Positions 28,442 to 38,962 of a DNA stretch of 64,000 nt are shown one piece after another. The DNA lies in NCBI GenBank assembly GCA_030272585.1, contig BSYQ01000016.1:744001-808000 (forward strand), written 5' to 3'. Made by a program: the position numbers and the translations under genes. Position 1 is the first letter of the stretch; each line of letters starts with the position of its first letter. The notes beneath the pieces were generated by a model. It worked only from the letters and a program-made list of their open reading frames with translations. It was not told the origin of the DNA and searched no databases. The DNA comes from Bryopsis sp. KO-2023 (Eukaryota > Chlorophyta > Ulvophyceae > Bryopsidales > Bryopsidaceae).

Positions 28442-28636
28442 GGAGGAGGGAAAAGGAGTTATCGTCGACCAAGTGTGTGCGTGCAGCAGCTGTCAGAGAC
28501 GTCCGAGCAAGAGACAGGTCCAAGACAGTTGGGTGTGGGTATGGGAGTGGGTGAGTTTTGTGTTTGTGTTTTTGTGTTTTTGTTTTTCTTTGTGTTTTGG
28601 TGTGCGTGGGCGCCCACTTTTTGCGGGGGGGGCGTA
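28442..28636 (+). other. Element D 3' UTR ending in a G8 polypurine tract
   Basis: A T/G-rich stretch (about 28550-28620) followed by gcggggggggcgta directly before the 3' LTR. A run of eight G in place of mixed A/G is an unusual PPT; element E has the same one. Confidence 0.7.
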
Positions 28637-29062
28637 TGTTAGTCTTTTAGCGCTATACGAGGTAGTTTGGGATAGAGCCGAGGGTGGCTGACGCATGTGG
28701 GTTCGCGAGTAAGACAGATTAGACCCAGAGTTTGGGGCATGCGTCAGCGTACTACACTTAGGGGTACTTAAGAGGCCCACTCGTTGTTTTGACATTCTTA
28801 TTCACTTTACTTTGTAAGAACTCGGGATTCGTGGGATTGGTGTGTTCCCGCTTGTGTGTGTGTTTGTGTGTGTGTGTGTTAAGTGTTTGCCTGACGCAAT
28901 CACTTCCCAACCCAAGTGCTCTAGTAGCGTTCACAACCGCGCTAGCTAGAGAGTTGTCTAAACCAACAAACCCCACAAGTATACTTGCGTTAGCCAGCAA
29001 GTTATCACGAATCCAATCAACACAGCCGACCACTATTGCGTCACCCACAAGCTTCACTATCA
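28637..29062 (+). repeat. Element D 3' LTR
   Basis: 426 bp, apparently identical to 18957-19382; followed by gacgt. Confidence 0.95.
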
Positions 29063-29067
29063 GACGT

Positions 29068-29216
29068 CCTTGCGGATTGCGGTCATCAGTCCACCCCTGC
29101 CAACGCAGCCAGCCTCCCCGGGACGAACCAATCGTGACTGCGTGCCACTTCGAGAGATCCGCTGGAGTGTGCCCGCGCTTGCGCCAAAGAGGGGCTTGAA
29201 ACGTCCGGCGACCTGA
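29068..29216 (+). CDS. Element C ORF3, 3' part (after element D)
   Basis: Continues the frame cut at 18956, reading SLRIAVISPP ... RTNRDCVPLREIRWSVPALAPK and ending at TGA 29214-29216. The same segment closes element B ORF3 (TLRIAGLELP ... TNRDAAPHRIVEWEVIP), so ORF3 homology extends past the Cys cluster. Confidence 0.72.
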
Positions 29217-30171
29217 GGCAGGAATCGACAGGAGGTGTGACCATGGGAGTGGATGATTGAATGTGGTTTGCTCAGGGGGTGCAGTGAAAGAGTTGGTGAT
29301 TTGGGGCTGTCCAGTTTCTGGTGATCAGTGTGTTGGAAGTGGAATTTTTCAAGGGCTGTCCAGTTTCTGGTGATCAGTGTGTTGGAAGTGGAATTTTTCA
29401 GGCAGGGTTAAACCCTTAGGGCTGTCCAGTTTCTGGTGATCAGTGTGTTGGAGGTGGACAAGGATCTTTTTGCAGTTTCTGATCAGGTTGAGATGAAAAC
29501 TCTGAAGTTTGCAACCTGTTTTGGTTATGAAAATGGTTCACCTGTTGATACATTGCAAGTCCAGCAGGGGTAAGATGTTATTGCTAGAGAATTCCATATT
29601 TGCAATCTGAAATAAGAGTTACTGAATTAGCCAAAGGGAGAGTAAAGAATTGCATGGTGACCTTTGAGGGAAGTCCAGTCAAATGGGTTTTATTATACAG
29701 AGTTGCAATGGATTGGGTAATCAGGTGACTCAGGTATTCTGCAGGAAAAGGGGGTTTTTGTTTGCCAAGAAGTTTTGGTGTCTCAGCTGACCTTGTGGGC
29801 TATAGGAAAATCTTCTAGGGAAGGCAGAATTAAACTGACTATGATTTCCTTGTTGCTTTGAACTTTTTATAAGGTAGTTTTTCTGGATTTCCTGGGTAGT
29901 GCAAGATGGTGGCAGAAACAAACACTTCAGGTTGTAATTTTCCAGCAAGGGTGTTACCAATTGATTTTTCAGGGTATTTTGGGTTTCTGTTGCATTAGGA
30001 CAATCTCCTGAATACAGTGTTTTTGCAGAACTGCTTTGACTTCCTTATATAACATAACCCCTTTCGAAACCCAGTTTCTGTGGCAGAGAAGTTAAAAAAG
30101 TTGACATCCAAAAAGGGGCAAAGATTGTTATTATAATCTTTTGGGGCAGTAAGGGACTACTGCCAACTAGA
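29217..30171 (+). other. Element C 3' untranslated region
   Basis: Non-coding, T-rich. It holds three copies of a 48-bp-type repeat at 29304-29459 (listed separately). The rest shows no gene or repeat that I can recognise. Confidence 0.75.
29304..29459 (+). repeat. Tandem repeat in element C 3' UTR
   Basis: Three copies beginning gggctgtccagtttctggtg at about 29304, 29353 and 29419. The first two are contiguous; the third follows an 18-bp spacer and ends early. Confidence 0.85.
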
Positions 30172-30181
30172 TGGGGAGGAA
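30171..30181 (+). promoter_or_regulatory. Element C polypurine tract
   Basis: atggggaggaa directly before the 3' LTR, identical to that of element B. Confidence 0.85.
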
Positions 30182-30644
30182 TGTAAGGATTCTACAGTTC
30201 AGGGGAACTGTCAGATCCTCAGTTCAGGGAACTGGCAGACCTGCAGTTCAGGGGAACTGACAGGCCTGCAGTTCTAGGGAACCAGCAATGCTGCAGCCGG
30301 TTTGCTGCAGCAGGGCGGAACCCTTAGATCTGTGAATGGGGGCTGACAGCTCAGCAGACGCTTTTCTGCAGGGCTGGCAGCTCAGAAGGTTTCAGACAGG
30401 GGACCTGACACTGAGGCAGACTGTCAGGTCATGTTGATGGATAGGACCTTGAACGATCAGTTTGGATCAGAGGTGCAGCCTAGGGTATTTGGGCAGCACC
30501 TCAGGGTATTCTTGTAACTCGATTTTGGGGTTGAACACCCTCTCTCTCCCGCTCTCTCGTGTCAGAACTTGTTGCAGCCTTCTAGGCTGTTGTTTCAGGC
30601 TGGCAGACTGCTTCAGAGTCGCAGTCTACAGCGCAGTCTTTACA
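30182..30644 (+). repeat. Element C 3' LTR
   Basis: 463 bp, apparently identical to 11496-11958; followed by ctaac. Confidence 0.95.
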
Positions 30645-30649
30645 CTAAC

Positions 30650-30843
30650 CTTCTAGAGACTCGAAGAAGGGTTGAAAAGAGACGACACGCTGTCGAAGTT
30701 CCTAGTCGACTAGGCGGAGAGTACAGTCAGGAATAGAGGATGCAAGGAAATAAGAAGGGCTTTGTGGTTGTTTGTATGTCTTGGTTTAAGTGTAAAAAGA
30801 GTCTTTCTGCAGCAAAGTCGTTCGAAAAAAGATAGTCGTTTCA
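30650..30843 (+). repeat. Element A 5' LTR, piece 3 of 3
   Basis: Runs from the right target repeat of C to 'cgtttca', one base before the PBS. Non-coding. Confidence 0.8.
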
Positions 30844-30844
30844 T

Positions 30845-30856
30845 TGGTTTCGGAGC
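30845..30856 (+). promoter_or_regulatory. Element A primer-binding site
   Basis: TGGTTTCGGAGC, the same 12-mer as in B-F. Confidence 0.8.
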
Positions 30857-30883
30857 AAGGGATCGAACGGGCTTTGGAAGTTT

Positions 30884-31699
30884 ATGTTGGAAAGACGAAG
30901 GACAGTGATCGGACATTGGGAGCTCGGAAACTTTCGTGCCGAAGTCTCCCAACCAAGGACATATATCCCAGGGGTCACCCCTGTACCCTCGGACGTCGAC
31001 TCGGAAGATCTACCCGACTGGGGTCACGAAGAAAACGAGGAGCCGACAGAAGTCGAACCTGCAGCAGAGTTTGCAGCAGCACCTGCAGCAGTACAGAGAG
31101 GATACCCTATCGGCGGGACATACCCCCCTCGGGATACAGGTTATCCACCCGCACACGGTAACGAACCAGTTCTGAGACCGCGTAACCCCTTGTTGCCAGT
31201 CGCGTTGCAGAGTCAAAGTCTACCGGAAAGCGTACAACGCTTGTTGCGACAAAGGGAGAACCGACGACTGTGGGAGCAAGAACCCGGCGTCGAGGCTACC
31301 AGAACTATTGGACAGCCGTGGGATTGTCTCTACGTGATCATCAACCAGTGGGGTGACGAAGTTCCAGACATCGACCGAGAAGTGTTGGAAAGAGTTCAGT
31401 TCCACAACCACTACGTATTGGTTCCTAGGGAAGCGCAACGAAGCAGTCTACCGACGTACATTCCGTGCGCAAACCCCGCCTGCAGCGTCCTTCACGACCT
31501 GCAGCAAGGACCATCAAGCGACGCCTACGCTCCTTACCACGGCCATTTCCACCTTCGAGTGGAACAGCAGTTCGCGCGCTACGAACCGTGCGTAAGTTGG
31601 AGGTGCGCGCGCTATCAAAGGTTACTGGAATTGGAACGTGTCAATGGCGGACCAGCAGCAGCAGCAGCAGCAGCACCCAATGCAGCACGCGCAACATGA
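30884..31699 (+). CDS. Element A ORF0: upstream ORF overlapping gag
   Basis: 271 codons from the ATG at 30884 (MLERRRTV), only 28 bp after the PBS, overlapping gag by 56 nt in the -1 frame relative to gag, as in B and C. It is longer than the B and C versions but ends with the same signature: YHGH, then FARYEPCVSWRCARY (B: FRYTECTDPNCNIY). A second Cys pair (IPCANPACSV) precedes it. The N-terminal half is acidic and Pro-rich with an Ala/Glu repeat. No family recognised. Its early start near the 5' end of the RNA makes it the first good ATG that a scanning ribosome would meet. Confidence 0.6.
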   Translation: MLERRRTVIGHWELGNFRAEVSQPRTYIPGVTPVPSDVDSEDLPDWGHEENEEPTEVEPAAEFAAAPAAVQRGYPIGGTYPPRDTGYPPAHGNEPVLRPRNPLLPVALQSQSLPESVQRLLRQRENRRLWEQEPGVEATRTIGQPWDCLYVIINQWGDEVPDIDREVLERVQFHNHYVLVPREAQRSSLPTYIPCANPACSVLHDLQQGPSSDAYAPYHGHFHLRVEQQFARYEPCVSWRCARYQRLLELERVNGGPAAAAAAAPNAARAT

Positions 31700-31969
31700 C
31701 GGAAACGCACATGGCGCACAGGATGTGGCAAATGATGTGCAGCAGATGGGCAACATGATCATGCAGCTGCAGCAGGAAATCGCCAATTTGCGTCAGACTC
31801 AACAGGATGTGCTGCATGCTAATGCACAGATGCAGCAACAGCCAGCGCCGCAAGCCGCACTCGGAAGAGCAAGGGCGAAACCGCCAGAACTCTGGAATGG
31901 TAGTCCCGATGACATCCCATTGAGTGAGTGGTTGGTACAACTACAGACCTACTTTGAAGTGACTAATAC
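31644..31969 (+). CDS. gag: Element A Gag, 5' part (interrupted by element E)
   Basis: ATG at 31644 (MADQQ followed by a Gln run from a CAG microsatellite). A helical N-terminus and the start of the capsid-like domain (PLSEWLVQLQTYFEVT) match B and C. Element E cuts after codons for FEVTN; the frame resumes at 48150 as THDGHQQVLVAAGHLRGAA. Confidence 0.88.
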
Positions 31970-32388
31970 TGTTAGTCTTTTAGCGCTCACGAGGTAGTTT
32001 GGGATAGAGCCGAGGGTGGCTGACGCATGTGGGTTCACGAGTAAGACAGATTAGACCCAGAGTTTGGGGCATGCGTCAGCGTACTACACTTAGGGGTACT
32101 TAAGAGGCCCACTCGTTGTTTTGACATTCACTTTATTTTGTAAGAACTCGGGATTCGTGGGATTGGTGTGTTCCCGCTTGTGTGTGTGTTTGTGTGTGTG
32201 TGTGTTAAGTGTTTGCCTGACGCAATCACTTCCCAACCCAAGTGCTCTAGTAGCGTTCACAACCGCGCTAGCTAGAGAGTTGTCTAAATCAACAAACCCC
32301 ACAAGTATACTTGCGTTAGCCAGCAAGTTATCACGAATCCAATCAACACAGCCGACCACTATTGCGTCACCCACAAGCTTCACTATCA
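31970..32388 (+). repeat. Element E 5' LTR
   Basis: 419 bp; identical by eye to 47726-48144, 7 bp shorter than the D LTR. Confidence 0.95.
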
Positions 32389-32390
32389 AT

Positions 32391-32402
32391 TGGTTTCGGA
32401 GC
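32391..32402 (+). promoter_or_regulatory. Element E primer-binding site
   Basis: TGGTTTCGGAGC two bases after the LTR. Confidence 0.8.
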
Positions 32403-32533
32403 TAGGCAAGAACTTTAAGTTCTTGAGATCGAAACTTGTGAACGTGGCGCAACAAACGTTTTTGTTTGTTTGTTTGGTAGAGAGAAACTCCAACCGTGGT
32501 TGTTGAGTACTCCCAAATAGTGGCTGAGAGACC

Positions 32534-35185
32534 ATGGCTGACCGTGAACACGCATTGGCAGTGCGCGAGCCTCAAGTCGAAGAGCCAGGGATTGAACCTG
32601 AGTTCGATGAGGAATTGCCTGACGCACCCAATGTTGTGTATCAACAAATAAACGTCCAGAACATCCACAATGTCCAGCAAGCAGCTGTCGACATAGACAT
32701 GGGAGCTGATGCGGAAGCCTTAAGAGAGGATGTGGACGCGGTCCATGACCGTGTGGACGATTTAGCCCACGGGCTAAGGGGTCACCTGCAGCAAGTTGAC
32801 CAGACACTGGGGCAGAGGCTAGCCCATACTGAGGCCTCTGTGTCGAACCAACTGGCTGGCGCATCAGAGGTGATCGGGCAGGCGCTGGAAACACAGCACC
32901 AGCATGCGCAACAGGTTGAGGCCACACAGCATGCGGTGGTGTCGCAACAGCAGAAGCTGGATTCAGTAGCGGCTCAACATAGTCGATACGAGCAGAGGCT
33001 ATTACGCCAAGATATCGACCATAGGAAAGAAAGAGCCGAGATCAAAGCTTCTGTGGATGCAATAACGAGGAGAATGGATGCCGCAGACATTCTAGCGGAC
33101 TCTCGTTTTGCTGACCTAAAAGAAGCAACTGAAGCCTCAGCACTTCAGTTAAAACAACTCTCCGAGTTATCCCTTGTTCAAGGGCGGAGAATTGAAGGCT
33201 TATTAGGAACTGTTGCGGATTCCAACGAAAAAGTCGAACGGACTCTAGAATTGTTTCGGGAGTCCTTGCACAAACAAGGTGCTGAGGTGAAGCGTTTGCA
33301 GAGCTCCAGAGTAGCAATTCAAAAAGATTTGATTGCCTTGGAGAAAAAGGCATCCAAAACCTGGGATCAGCAGCAAGATGCAGCTGATGTGGTTGCCTTA
33401 AGATTATCTGGCCTGGAACGAAGCATGGAGGATGTGAGTGGCGGAAGTCAGAGTGCCCAAAGTGGAAGTGATGCTCGAGCAGTATCACCAGAGCGTGAAG
33501 AATCAACTTCCCCTGAGCCTGAGGACTCAGCCTTTGGGATGCCGCTGCCGAAGAAATCAGTAAAGCAGTTGGCTGCATCATGGCCGCCACTAGACCAGAG
33601 CTTCGCGGTAGGAATGGTTGGGGCAGGAACCTCAACAATACCGGCTCCTCCAGCAGTACAGGTCGAGGAGGGTGAAATTGTTGCTGCAGAAGCACCACCA
33701 TGCACTGCAGTGGATAGCGCACCAGACGCTGATTTCACATTCCCTCAGTTGATACCTCCAAGTACAAGAGCTCAGCCTGGAGTACGCATCTCAGAACCCG
33801 ACTCTGCCGATGGATCACGTAGACCCACACGAACTAACCCAAGAGTTCTCTCCTCAGCAGAAGTGTTATATCAAATTGACCTTGAGCGTGCTAAGGCACA
33901 GGTCAGAGAAGAGAAAGGAAAAGAACCCATGCAGATCCCCACACGTACTGGAAGATTGGGACTTGGGTTAAGTGCTTTGGGAGCAAGGGTAGAAAATAAT
34001 CCCTTTGCTGCACTTGGTTCATATGAGTCTACTGGTGGACCCAGTCGAGTTCCGCGTATGCGTGGAAACTTTGGAGACCCTGGTGATGACGACCCAGATG
34101 ATGATGGCGGTGATGATTACCGCGACAGACGAAACCGCCCACCTTTCCGCATTCCAGGTGCGCCTGATGGCGGAGGAGGTGGTGGCGGCGGTGGAGATGG
34201 TGGAGGCGGTGGACCTCCCGGTGGACCTCCTGATGGAGGTGGAGGTGGAGGTGGCGCTGGACCGGCAGGCCCAGGACCTCCTAGGCAAGGACAGTGGTTG
34301 CCTAGCACCGTCAAGTTGCAAATGCCTCGCGCATTTAACGGAAGTGGAGAACCAAAAGCCCGTAAATGGCAAGTGCTCATGACGCGGTACTTGAGAACCT
34401 GCGGAGTGCATGAAGCACAGTGGCAATCGATTATGGCCACTAACCTTTATGGAGCTGCCTCGGATTGGTTAACGATGCAAGAGTTGAAAATTCACCGAGG
34501 TGAAAGACCACCCTTCCGTGACTGGATGGACTTCATGGATGGCTTAGCTACAGCTTTCGAATTCTCTAGTGATCGAGATGAAGCGTGGCGTGACCTCCAC
34601 AAACTCAAGCAGACTGGAACCGTGAAACAGTTCGTTAAAGAGTTTCAGCGGTTAGTCTTGAGGATTCCAGACCTCGAAGAGGATCACCAGTATTTGCTCT
34701 TCGTGGATGGACTTAAAAGTGAAGTTCAGAAGTTAGTCGCAGCAACGGTACCTCGAGATGTCGAGGCCGCCATCATATCCGCCGAACGATTGGAAGCCCT
34801 TGGAGTTGGAACACAAGGCCAAGGAGGGCAGACCAATCCGAAAAAGAAAGGAGTCTGGCGTGGTGGAAGAAAGAAAAAAAGCCAGAATCAGGGTCAGCAG
34901 CAGCAGAACCCTACACCACCAGCCCAAGCACCACCACAAGCTGCCGCAGGAGTACAACAGCAGCAGCAACAGCAACAAGGACGAGGAGGAGGACGTGGTG
35001 GTGGTGGACGTGGACGCGGTGGTGGTAACCGTGGAAGAGGACAAGCCAATCAGGGAAGACAGAACCCCCAGGGGGGAGGGGGATATAATTGTTATCTTTG
35101 TGGAAAGAAGGGTCACCCTGTGAGGCAATGTCCTAGATTGGAGGAGGTGAAAAACCTCCCCGATGTAAAAAAAATGTTAAACTGA
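32534..35185 (+). CDS. gag: Element E Gag with long N-terminal coiled coil
   Basis: 883 codons, the same length as D Gag and differing at only a handful of residues (for example R/K in the coiled coil, and S/F before the Gly-rich block). It has the same order: acidic N-terminus, long coiled coil, Ser/Pro linker, Gly/Pro block, capsid-like domain, RGG repeats, CCHC knuckle. The A AAA AAA slip site is at 35167-35173. Uninterrupted. Confidence 0.93.
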   Translation: MADREHALAVREPQVEEPGIEPEFDEELPDAPNVVYQQINVQNIHNVQQAAVDIDMGADAEALREDVDAVHDRVDDLAHGLRGHLQQVDQTLGQRLAHTEASVSNQLAGASEVIGQALETQHQHAQQVEATQHAVVSQQQKLDSVAAQHSRYEQRLLRQDIDHRKERAEIKASVDAITRRMDAADILADSRFADLKEATEASALQLKQLSELSLVQGRRIEGLLGTVADSNEKVERTLELFRESLHKQGAEVKRLQSSRVAIQKDLIALEKKASKTWDQQQDAADVVALRLSGLERSMEDVSGGSQSAQSGSDARAVSPEREESTSPEPEDSAFGMPLPKKSVKQLAASWPPLDQSFAVGMVGAGTSTIPAPPAVQVEEGEIVAAEAPPCTAVDSAPDADFTFPQLIPPSTRAQPGVRISEPDSADGSRRPTRTNPRVLSSAEVLYQIDLERAKAQVREEKGKEPMQIPTRTGRLGLGLSALGARVENNPFAALGSYESTGGPSRVPRMRGNFGDPGDDDPDDDGGDDYRDRRNRPPFRIPGAPDGGGGGGGGGDGGGGGPPGGPPDGGGGGGGAGPAGPGPPRQGQWLPSTVKLQMPRAFNGSGEPKARKWQVLMTRYLRTCGVHEAQWQSIMATNLYGAASDWLTMQELKIHRGERPPFRDWMDFMDGLATAFEFSSDRDEAWRDLHKLKQTGTVKQFVKEFQRLVLRIPDLEEDHQYLLFVDGLKSEVQKLVAATVPRDVEAAIISAERLEALGVGTQGQGGQTNPKKKGVWRGGRKKKSQNQGQQQQNPTPPAQAPPQAAAGVQQQQQQQQGRGGGRGGGGRGRGGGNRGRGQANQGRQNPQGGGGYNCYLCGKKGHPVRQCPRLEEVKNLPDVKKMLN

Positions 35186-36062
35186 CCGCCAGGCAGGAAA
35201 CTGCTTCGTCTGAGCCTGGCCGACGCAAACGTCGTAAGCGAAATAGAGTTCGTAGGCGGCGTAGGAAGCATAGATCAAAAGTAGGTGCCTCGAAAAAGGT
35301 TAAAAGTACTCACAGCGGAAAACCTGAGGAGCGGACTAGTACACCGCGTGAAGAGAGAACAGAGACACTCTCCACATCTACCCAATCGGCACATGACAAC
35401 TGCGATTGGAACAATGAACAGAAGGAAAGCACACCGGATGAGATGGACGCGCCTCATGCGTCATCTGCATCTCTTCCCTCTGTTAGTGAATCTGTGGGCT
35501 CATTGGAGTCGCAGAGTAGTCTACAGGAGTCCCTGCCTGCAGACGTAGACGATAGTGGGTCAGAAACAACCCAGCGGTCTACCACAGAGCGAGTTAATGT
35601 GTCAGAAGTTCGATCAACTTCGTCAACCAAGGGTGACACATGCCCTCTGTTAAAAATTCAAGAAGTGCCTGTGAGAGGGTACGAAGTAAAAGCACGGATC
35701 AAGACCACGGACCTTTATGCATTCATTGATTGTGGAAGTACCACAAACTATATCAATGATAAGGTAGCGCGTGATCTCGGGTTGTCGATTACACCAAGCT
35801 CCAAGAGAGCAATGTTGGCAAACGGAGATATTAAAGAACTGGCTGGCAGCTGTAACAACCTCCGAGTAAAGATAGGAGGGCTGAAGTGCAAAATGAAAGC
35901 GGATCTGTTCCCAGACCTTGGTTATGACCTAATATTGGGCATGCCTTGGTTGCAGAAAGAAAACCCCAGCATAGACTTTCAGCAAAATGAGATTTCAGTT
36001 TGCAAAAACAGCCAAGTGTTTCATCTCCCGTTGCGTCATCCAACCCAAGAGAGTATTGAACC
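35173..36062 (+). CDS. pol: Element E Pol, 5' part (interrupted at 36063)
   Basis: Frame open from the slip site; first ATG at 35443. It contains the basic N-terminal block and the protease (FIDCGSTTNYI, DCG as in D and F). The insertion falls after codons for QESIEP, between protease and RT. The frame resumes after the second gaacc copy at 42140-42144. Confidence 0.9.
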
Positions 36063-36600
36063 TGATACGGGATAAAGCGGCACAGCCCGCAAAGGGGGCG
36101 GGCCGGTCCACCAACGTCCCGTATCGTGTATCATTTGGTTTCGGAGCCGAACTTGCGATCCGAAGGTCACGAGTTCGAGTCCTAGCGAGGCCATGGAAGT
36201 TGAGAGTGAGTTGGCGCCTCTGACCCGAGAGTGGTAGTAACGAGAGGTGAAAGAGCATGAGGATCACTGCGAAGGAGGGGAGGGGGCTGAGATCATCACA
36301 GTGATCGCCGCCGCAGAGCAAGGCAAAAGACCATAAGCTCAAGAGACTAGACGGATCAAAGGGATAAGAACAAAGGATCAGAGGATCACAAGAAAGATCC
36401 TGGAGAACCCCCGAATAGACCCGCGAGAGAACGGTAACCCGGTAATCGCAGAGGGGTCAAGGAGAATGGAGTAACGGGCACAAGGAGAAGGTGGTCGAGG
36501 GCGACCACTGGCCCGAGGGGGGGACGAGATGATACGGGATAAAGCGGCACAGCCCGCAAAGGGGGCGGGCCGGTCCACCAACGTCCCGTATCGTGTATCA
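36063..36600 (+). mobile_element. TRIM-like unit with 71-bp LTRs
   Basis: Two identical 71-bp copies (36063-36133 and 36530-36600) start TG, end CA and enclose 396 bp. The first LTR is followed by TTTGGTTTCGGAGC (the PBS of the large elements) and the second is preceded by the purine tract gagggggggacgaga. There is no coding region. Each LTR contains an internal inverted repeat (gatacggga / tcccgtatc). The internal part has a tRNA-like stretch with a B-box-like agttcgagtcc (about 36173). The second LTR is again followed by a PBS, so the unit seems to be in tandem with a second, longer internal region. Confidence 0.65.
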
Positions 36601-37322
36601 TTTGGTTTCGGAGCTGGGGTCGATCGACGTCGCTCCTCAAGAGGTCGTGGTGGTCGAAAACGAAACGGGAGTGAAAAAAAAATGGATAGAAAGATCGATT
36701 TTGAAAAGATCTGGACGAAAAGATCTGTCGACAGGGAGGAGGTTGTTTTTCCAGGGGTATTCCTGAAGTAGGCCAGGCGAAACCAAGGCGAGAGGGTTCC
36801 CAACGGGTTCCCAACGTCGCGGAAAGAAGAGGGCCGAAAATTTTCGACGTGAAAAGTTGGGCGATAGAGATCCCAGGTCGATGAAAAGATCGACAGGTCG
36901 AAAAACCCTCGATCTCGAAACGAAAAGAGTCGACAAGGGGAGGGAAAGAGACAGAAAGAGAAAAGAGGACCTCTGTCTGTTTTCTTGAGGAGAGTAGACC
37001 TGGAAATTTAAGCCCCTGGAGCTAGATTTCACAGGAACCTCCAGAAAGGCTTTTTAAGGGTTCTTAAAAGCCCAAAACTAAGCCTTACCTCCACCTAAGT
37101 CTGAGGACTTGCTAGGCGAAGAAGCCTTAGCTTTGTCGACCAAATTCGCCTAAGTCGCCAAGTTCTGCGCTAACTATAGAAGACTATAGAAAACTGCGCC
37201 AGGAACTGTCGGCATGACTCATTTGGTCACTCCAGAAAGTGTGACCCACAGAAAAACGCGCTGCAAGTCGAAAAATCTAACTGCCAGAGCGCGCGGCACG
37301 TTAACTTTAGCGTGAAAAAAAA
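36601..37322. other. Second PBS and non-coding internal region
   Basis: Begins TTTGGTTTCGGAGC immediately after the second 71-bp LTR, then 700 bp rich in short purine repeats (gatcgaa, aaaagatc). No ORF above about 80 codons has a recognisable motif. Confidence 0.5.
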
Positions 37323-38962
37323 AGTAAATCTCACTGCGCACTCCGTTGCTGAAGAGACTCACTTCGTTCGTTTGTTCGATTTACCTCACTCACGACTACT
37401 TCGTGACCTCCTTCGTCGGTAACCTCATATGGAAATTGAGTGGGAAGGAAAGCTAAAGAAGACGTGTAGCAAATGTGCTAAGTGAAAAGCACCCGTGGAG
37501 TTATCCATCGTGGGGATAACAAGATATTTTGGAGAAGGGCCGGAAGTTTTTCTACCTTGTGAGACCAAGAAGATCCAACGATTGAGAGAATATGGAGTGT
37601 AGTTTTAACCAAGTGTGGATGGCGAAATTACAACGAGGGAAAGACAATGTGTTAAAGAGAGAAAGCGATGGGAGCTTAAAGCGCCACGTTGACTCGCGCA
37701 AAACGATGTGTTGTTGAGAACTTTAACCATCGATTGCTCTATTGTTCTTTCCACCCTAGAACTTTGTTCTATGGGGATACCATGCTTGTGTTAAGCACAA
37801 GGAGATGTGCACCCAGTGCGCTGGTTGATGCACTTCCACGAGAGAGTCGTCGTTGCAAGGGAAAACTTCAAACTTATATAAATTTCGATCTATAAGAGAG
37901 AGAGGATGCGTGAAGCAAGAAGTCTATACCACGTGAGATGCGTGAAGAAGGATCTATACCACGTGAGATGCGTGAAGCAAGAAGGATCTCCAAGAGAAAA
38001 CTGCGTGGCGTTGTTGCCTTACATTGTGCGGTAACAAACCTTGAAGTCCATGCGAGGGAATTTGTGTTAACTATCACAAAACCTTGTGCAAAGGCTAAGG
38101 GATACCTCCTAAGGGAGAGGATATTTATTCGCCACCTGAGAAATTCGAGAGCTAGGTGACGCACTATGTGGATGATAGCCTTGTGCATAACGGGGTTTAG
38201 AGGATGACAATGGTTGACAACCCCATGAGAATGAGATGCAAGTGAAAAACCGCAAAAGGTTGCAAAAAGGTTTGCTGATGGTGGTGAAGCGAAGAGGAAG
38301 GAGTTTATCTCCTAGAATTCATAACACCCTTGAGCATTATGGATTGAGATTTGGGATATCCACCAAGGGACTTGGTGAGAGGCGTTCATGAACGCATTGC
38401 CCTGTTTAGGGACCCCCAATGATGCGTCATCCATGTGTTAATGGTTGATTCCAGGCTGGTTGAGCCGTAGTTGCTCCCAGTGTCTGACAAGTGTGTGGTG
38501 AGGCTGATGGGAAAACAGAGGCCACACCTTCATCATTGGCCTGTAGTGTCAGGACTAACTCCGTGGATGAACTCGACCATATTTCGCTTCAGAGTGTCCG
38601 CATTTGCGAGATCTTCGCCACATCATCCATGTGGATATGTTGTGATGTGTGGTGCATCTTTTTCTCAAGGTTTTATGGAGGTTGACGCATTTTTATGCGA
38701 TACGGCTGGAGATATGTGCAACCTTGCAATATTTGCGCATAGCGCCTTGCTGTGTTTGTGTGGAGGCTACCCACTCTATGTTTTTCTACCCTTTTGGGAC
38801 GTGGACGAGGGCGTTCCACTGGCCCCAGGGGGGACAGGAGTGCTCACGAGCGACGAATGAGGTTACCGACGAAGGAGGTCACGAAGTAGTCGTGAGTGAG
38901 GTAAATCGAACAAACGAACGAAGTGAGTCTCTTCAGCAACGGAGTGCGTAGTGAGATTTACT
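37323..38962. mobile_element. 1.64 kb segment with 106-bp terminal inverted repeats
   Basis: Left arm 37323-37428 (agtaaatctcactgcgcac...) and right arm 38857-38962 are reverse complements with one difference noticed (gcgcac / gtgcgt). No target-site duplication is evident. The interior (1,428 bp) has no transposase; it contains three short direct repeats of 'gagatgcgtgaag' near 37910-37985. It could be a non-autonomous Mutator-type or foldback element. Confidence 0.6.

Larger units (their letters stand above)
18957..29062 (+). mobile_element. Element D: intact Ty3/Gypsy chromovirus with large gag and ORF3
   Basis: A 10,106-bp element with 426-bp LTRs (18957-19382 and 28637-29062) that look identical, flanked by gacgt (18952-18956 and 29063-29067). 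The order is PBS, gag (883 codons), pol (-1 frame), internal TATA-like box, ORF3 (604 codons), T-rich UTR and G-rich PPT. All three frames are open. It is inserted in element C ORF3. Confidence 0.95.
11496..30644 (+). mobile_element. Element C: Ty3/Gypsy chromovirus split by element D
   Basis: 463-bp LTRs (11496-11958 and 30182-30644) look identical and are flanked by the direct repeat ctaac (11491-11495 and 30645-30649). Without D the element is about 9.0 kb. The order is PBS, repeated leader, ORF0, gag, pol, ORF3 (interrupted by D) and a 3' UTR with tandem repeats. Coding frames other than ORF3 are intact. It is a sister of B with closely similar proteins but a different LTR and UTRs. It sits in the element A 5' LTR. 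Confidence 0.95.

Noticed and set aside
38471-38860. 129-codon ORF within the inverted-repeat segment
   Set aside because: No recognisable motif, no ORF partner and atypical composition; treated as chance.
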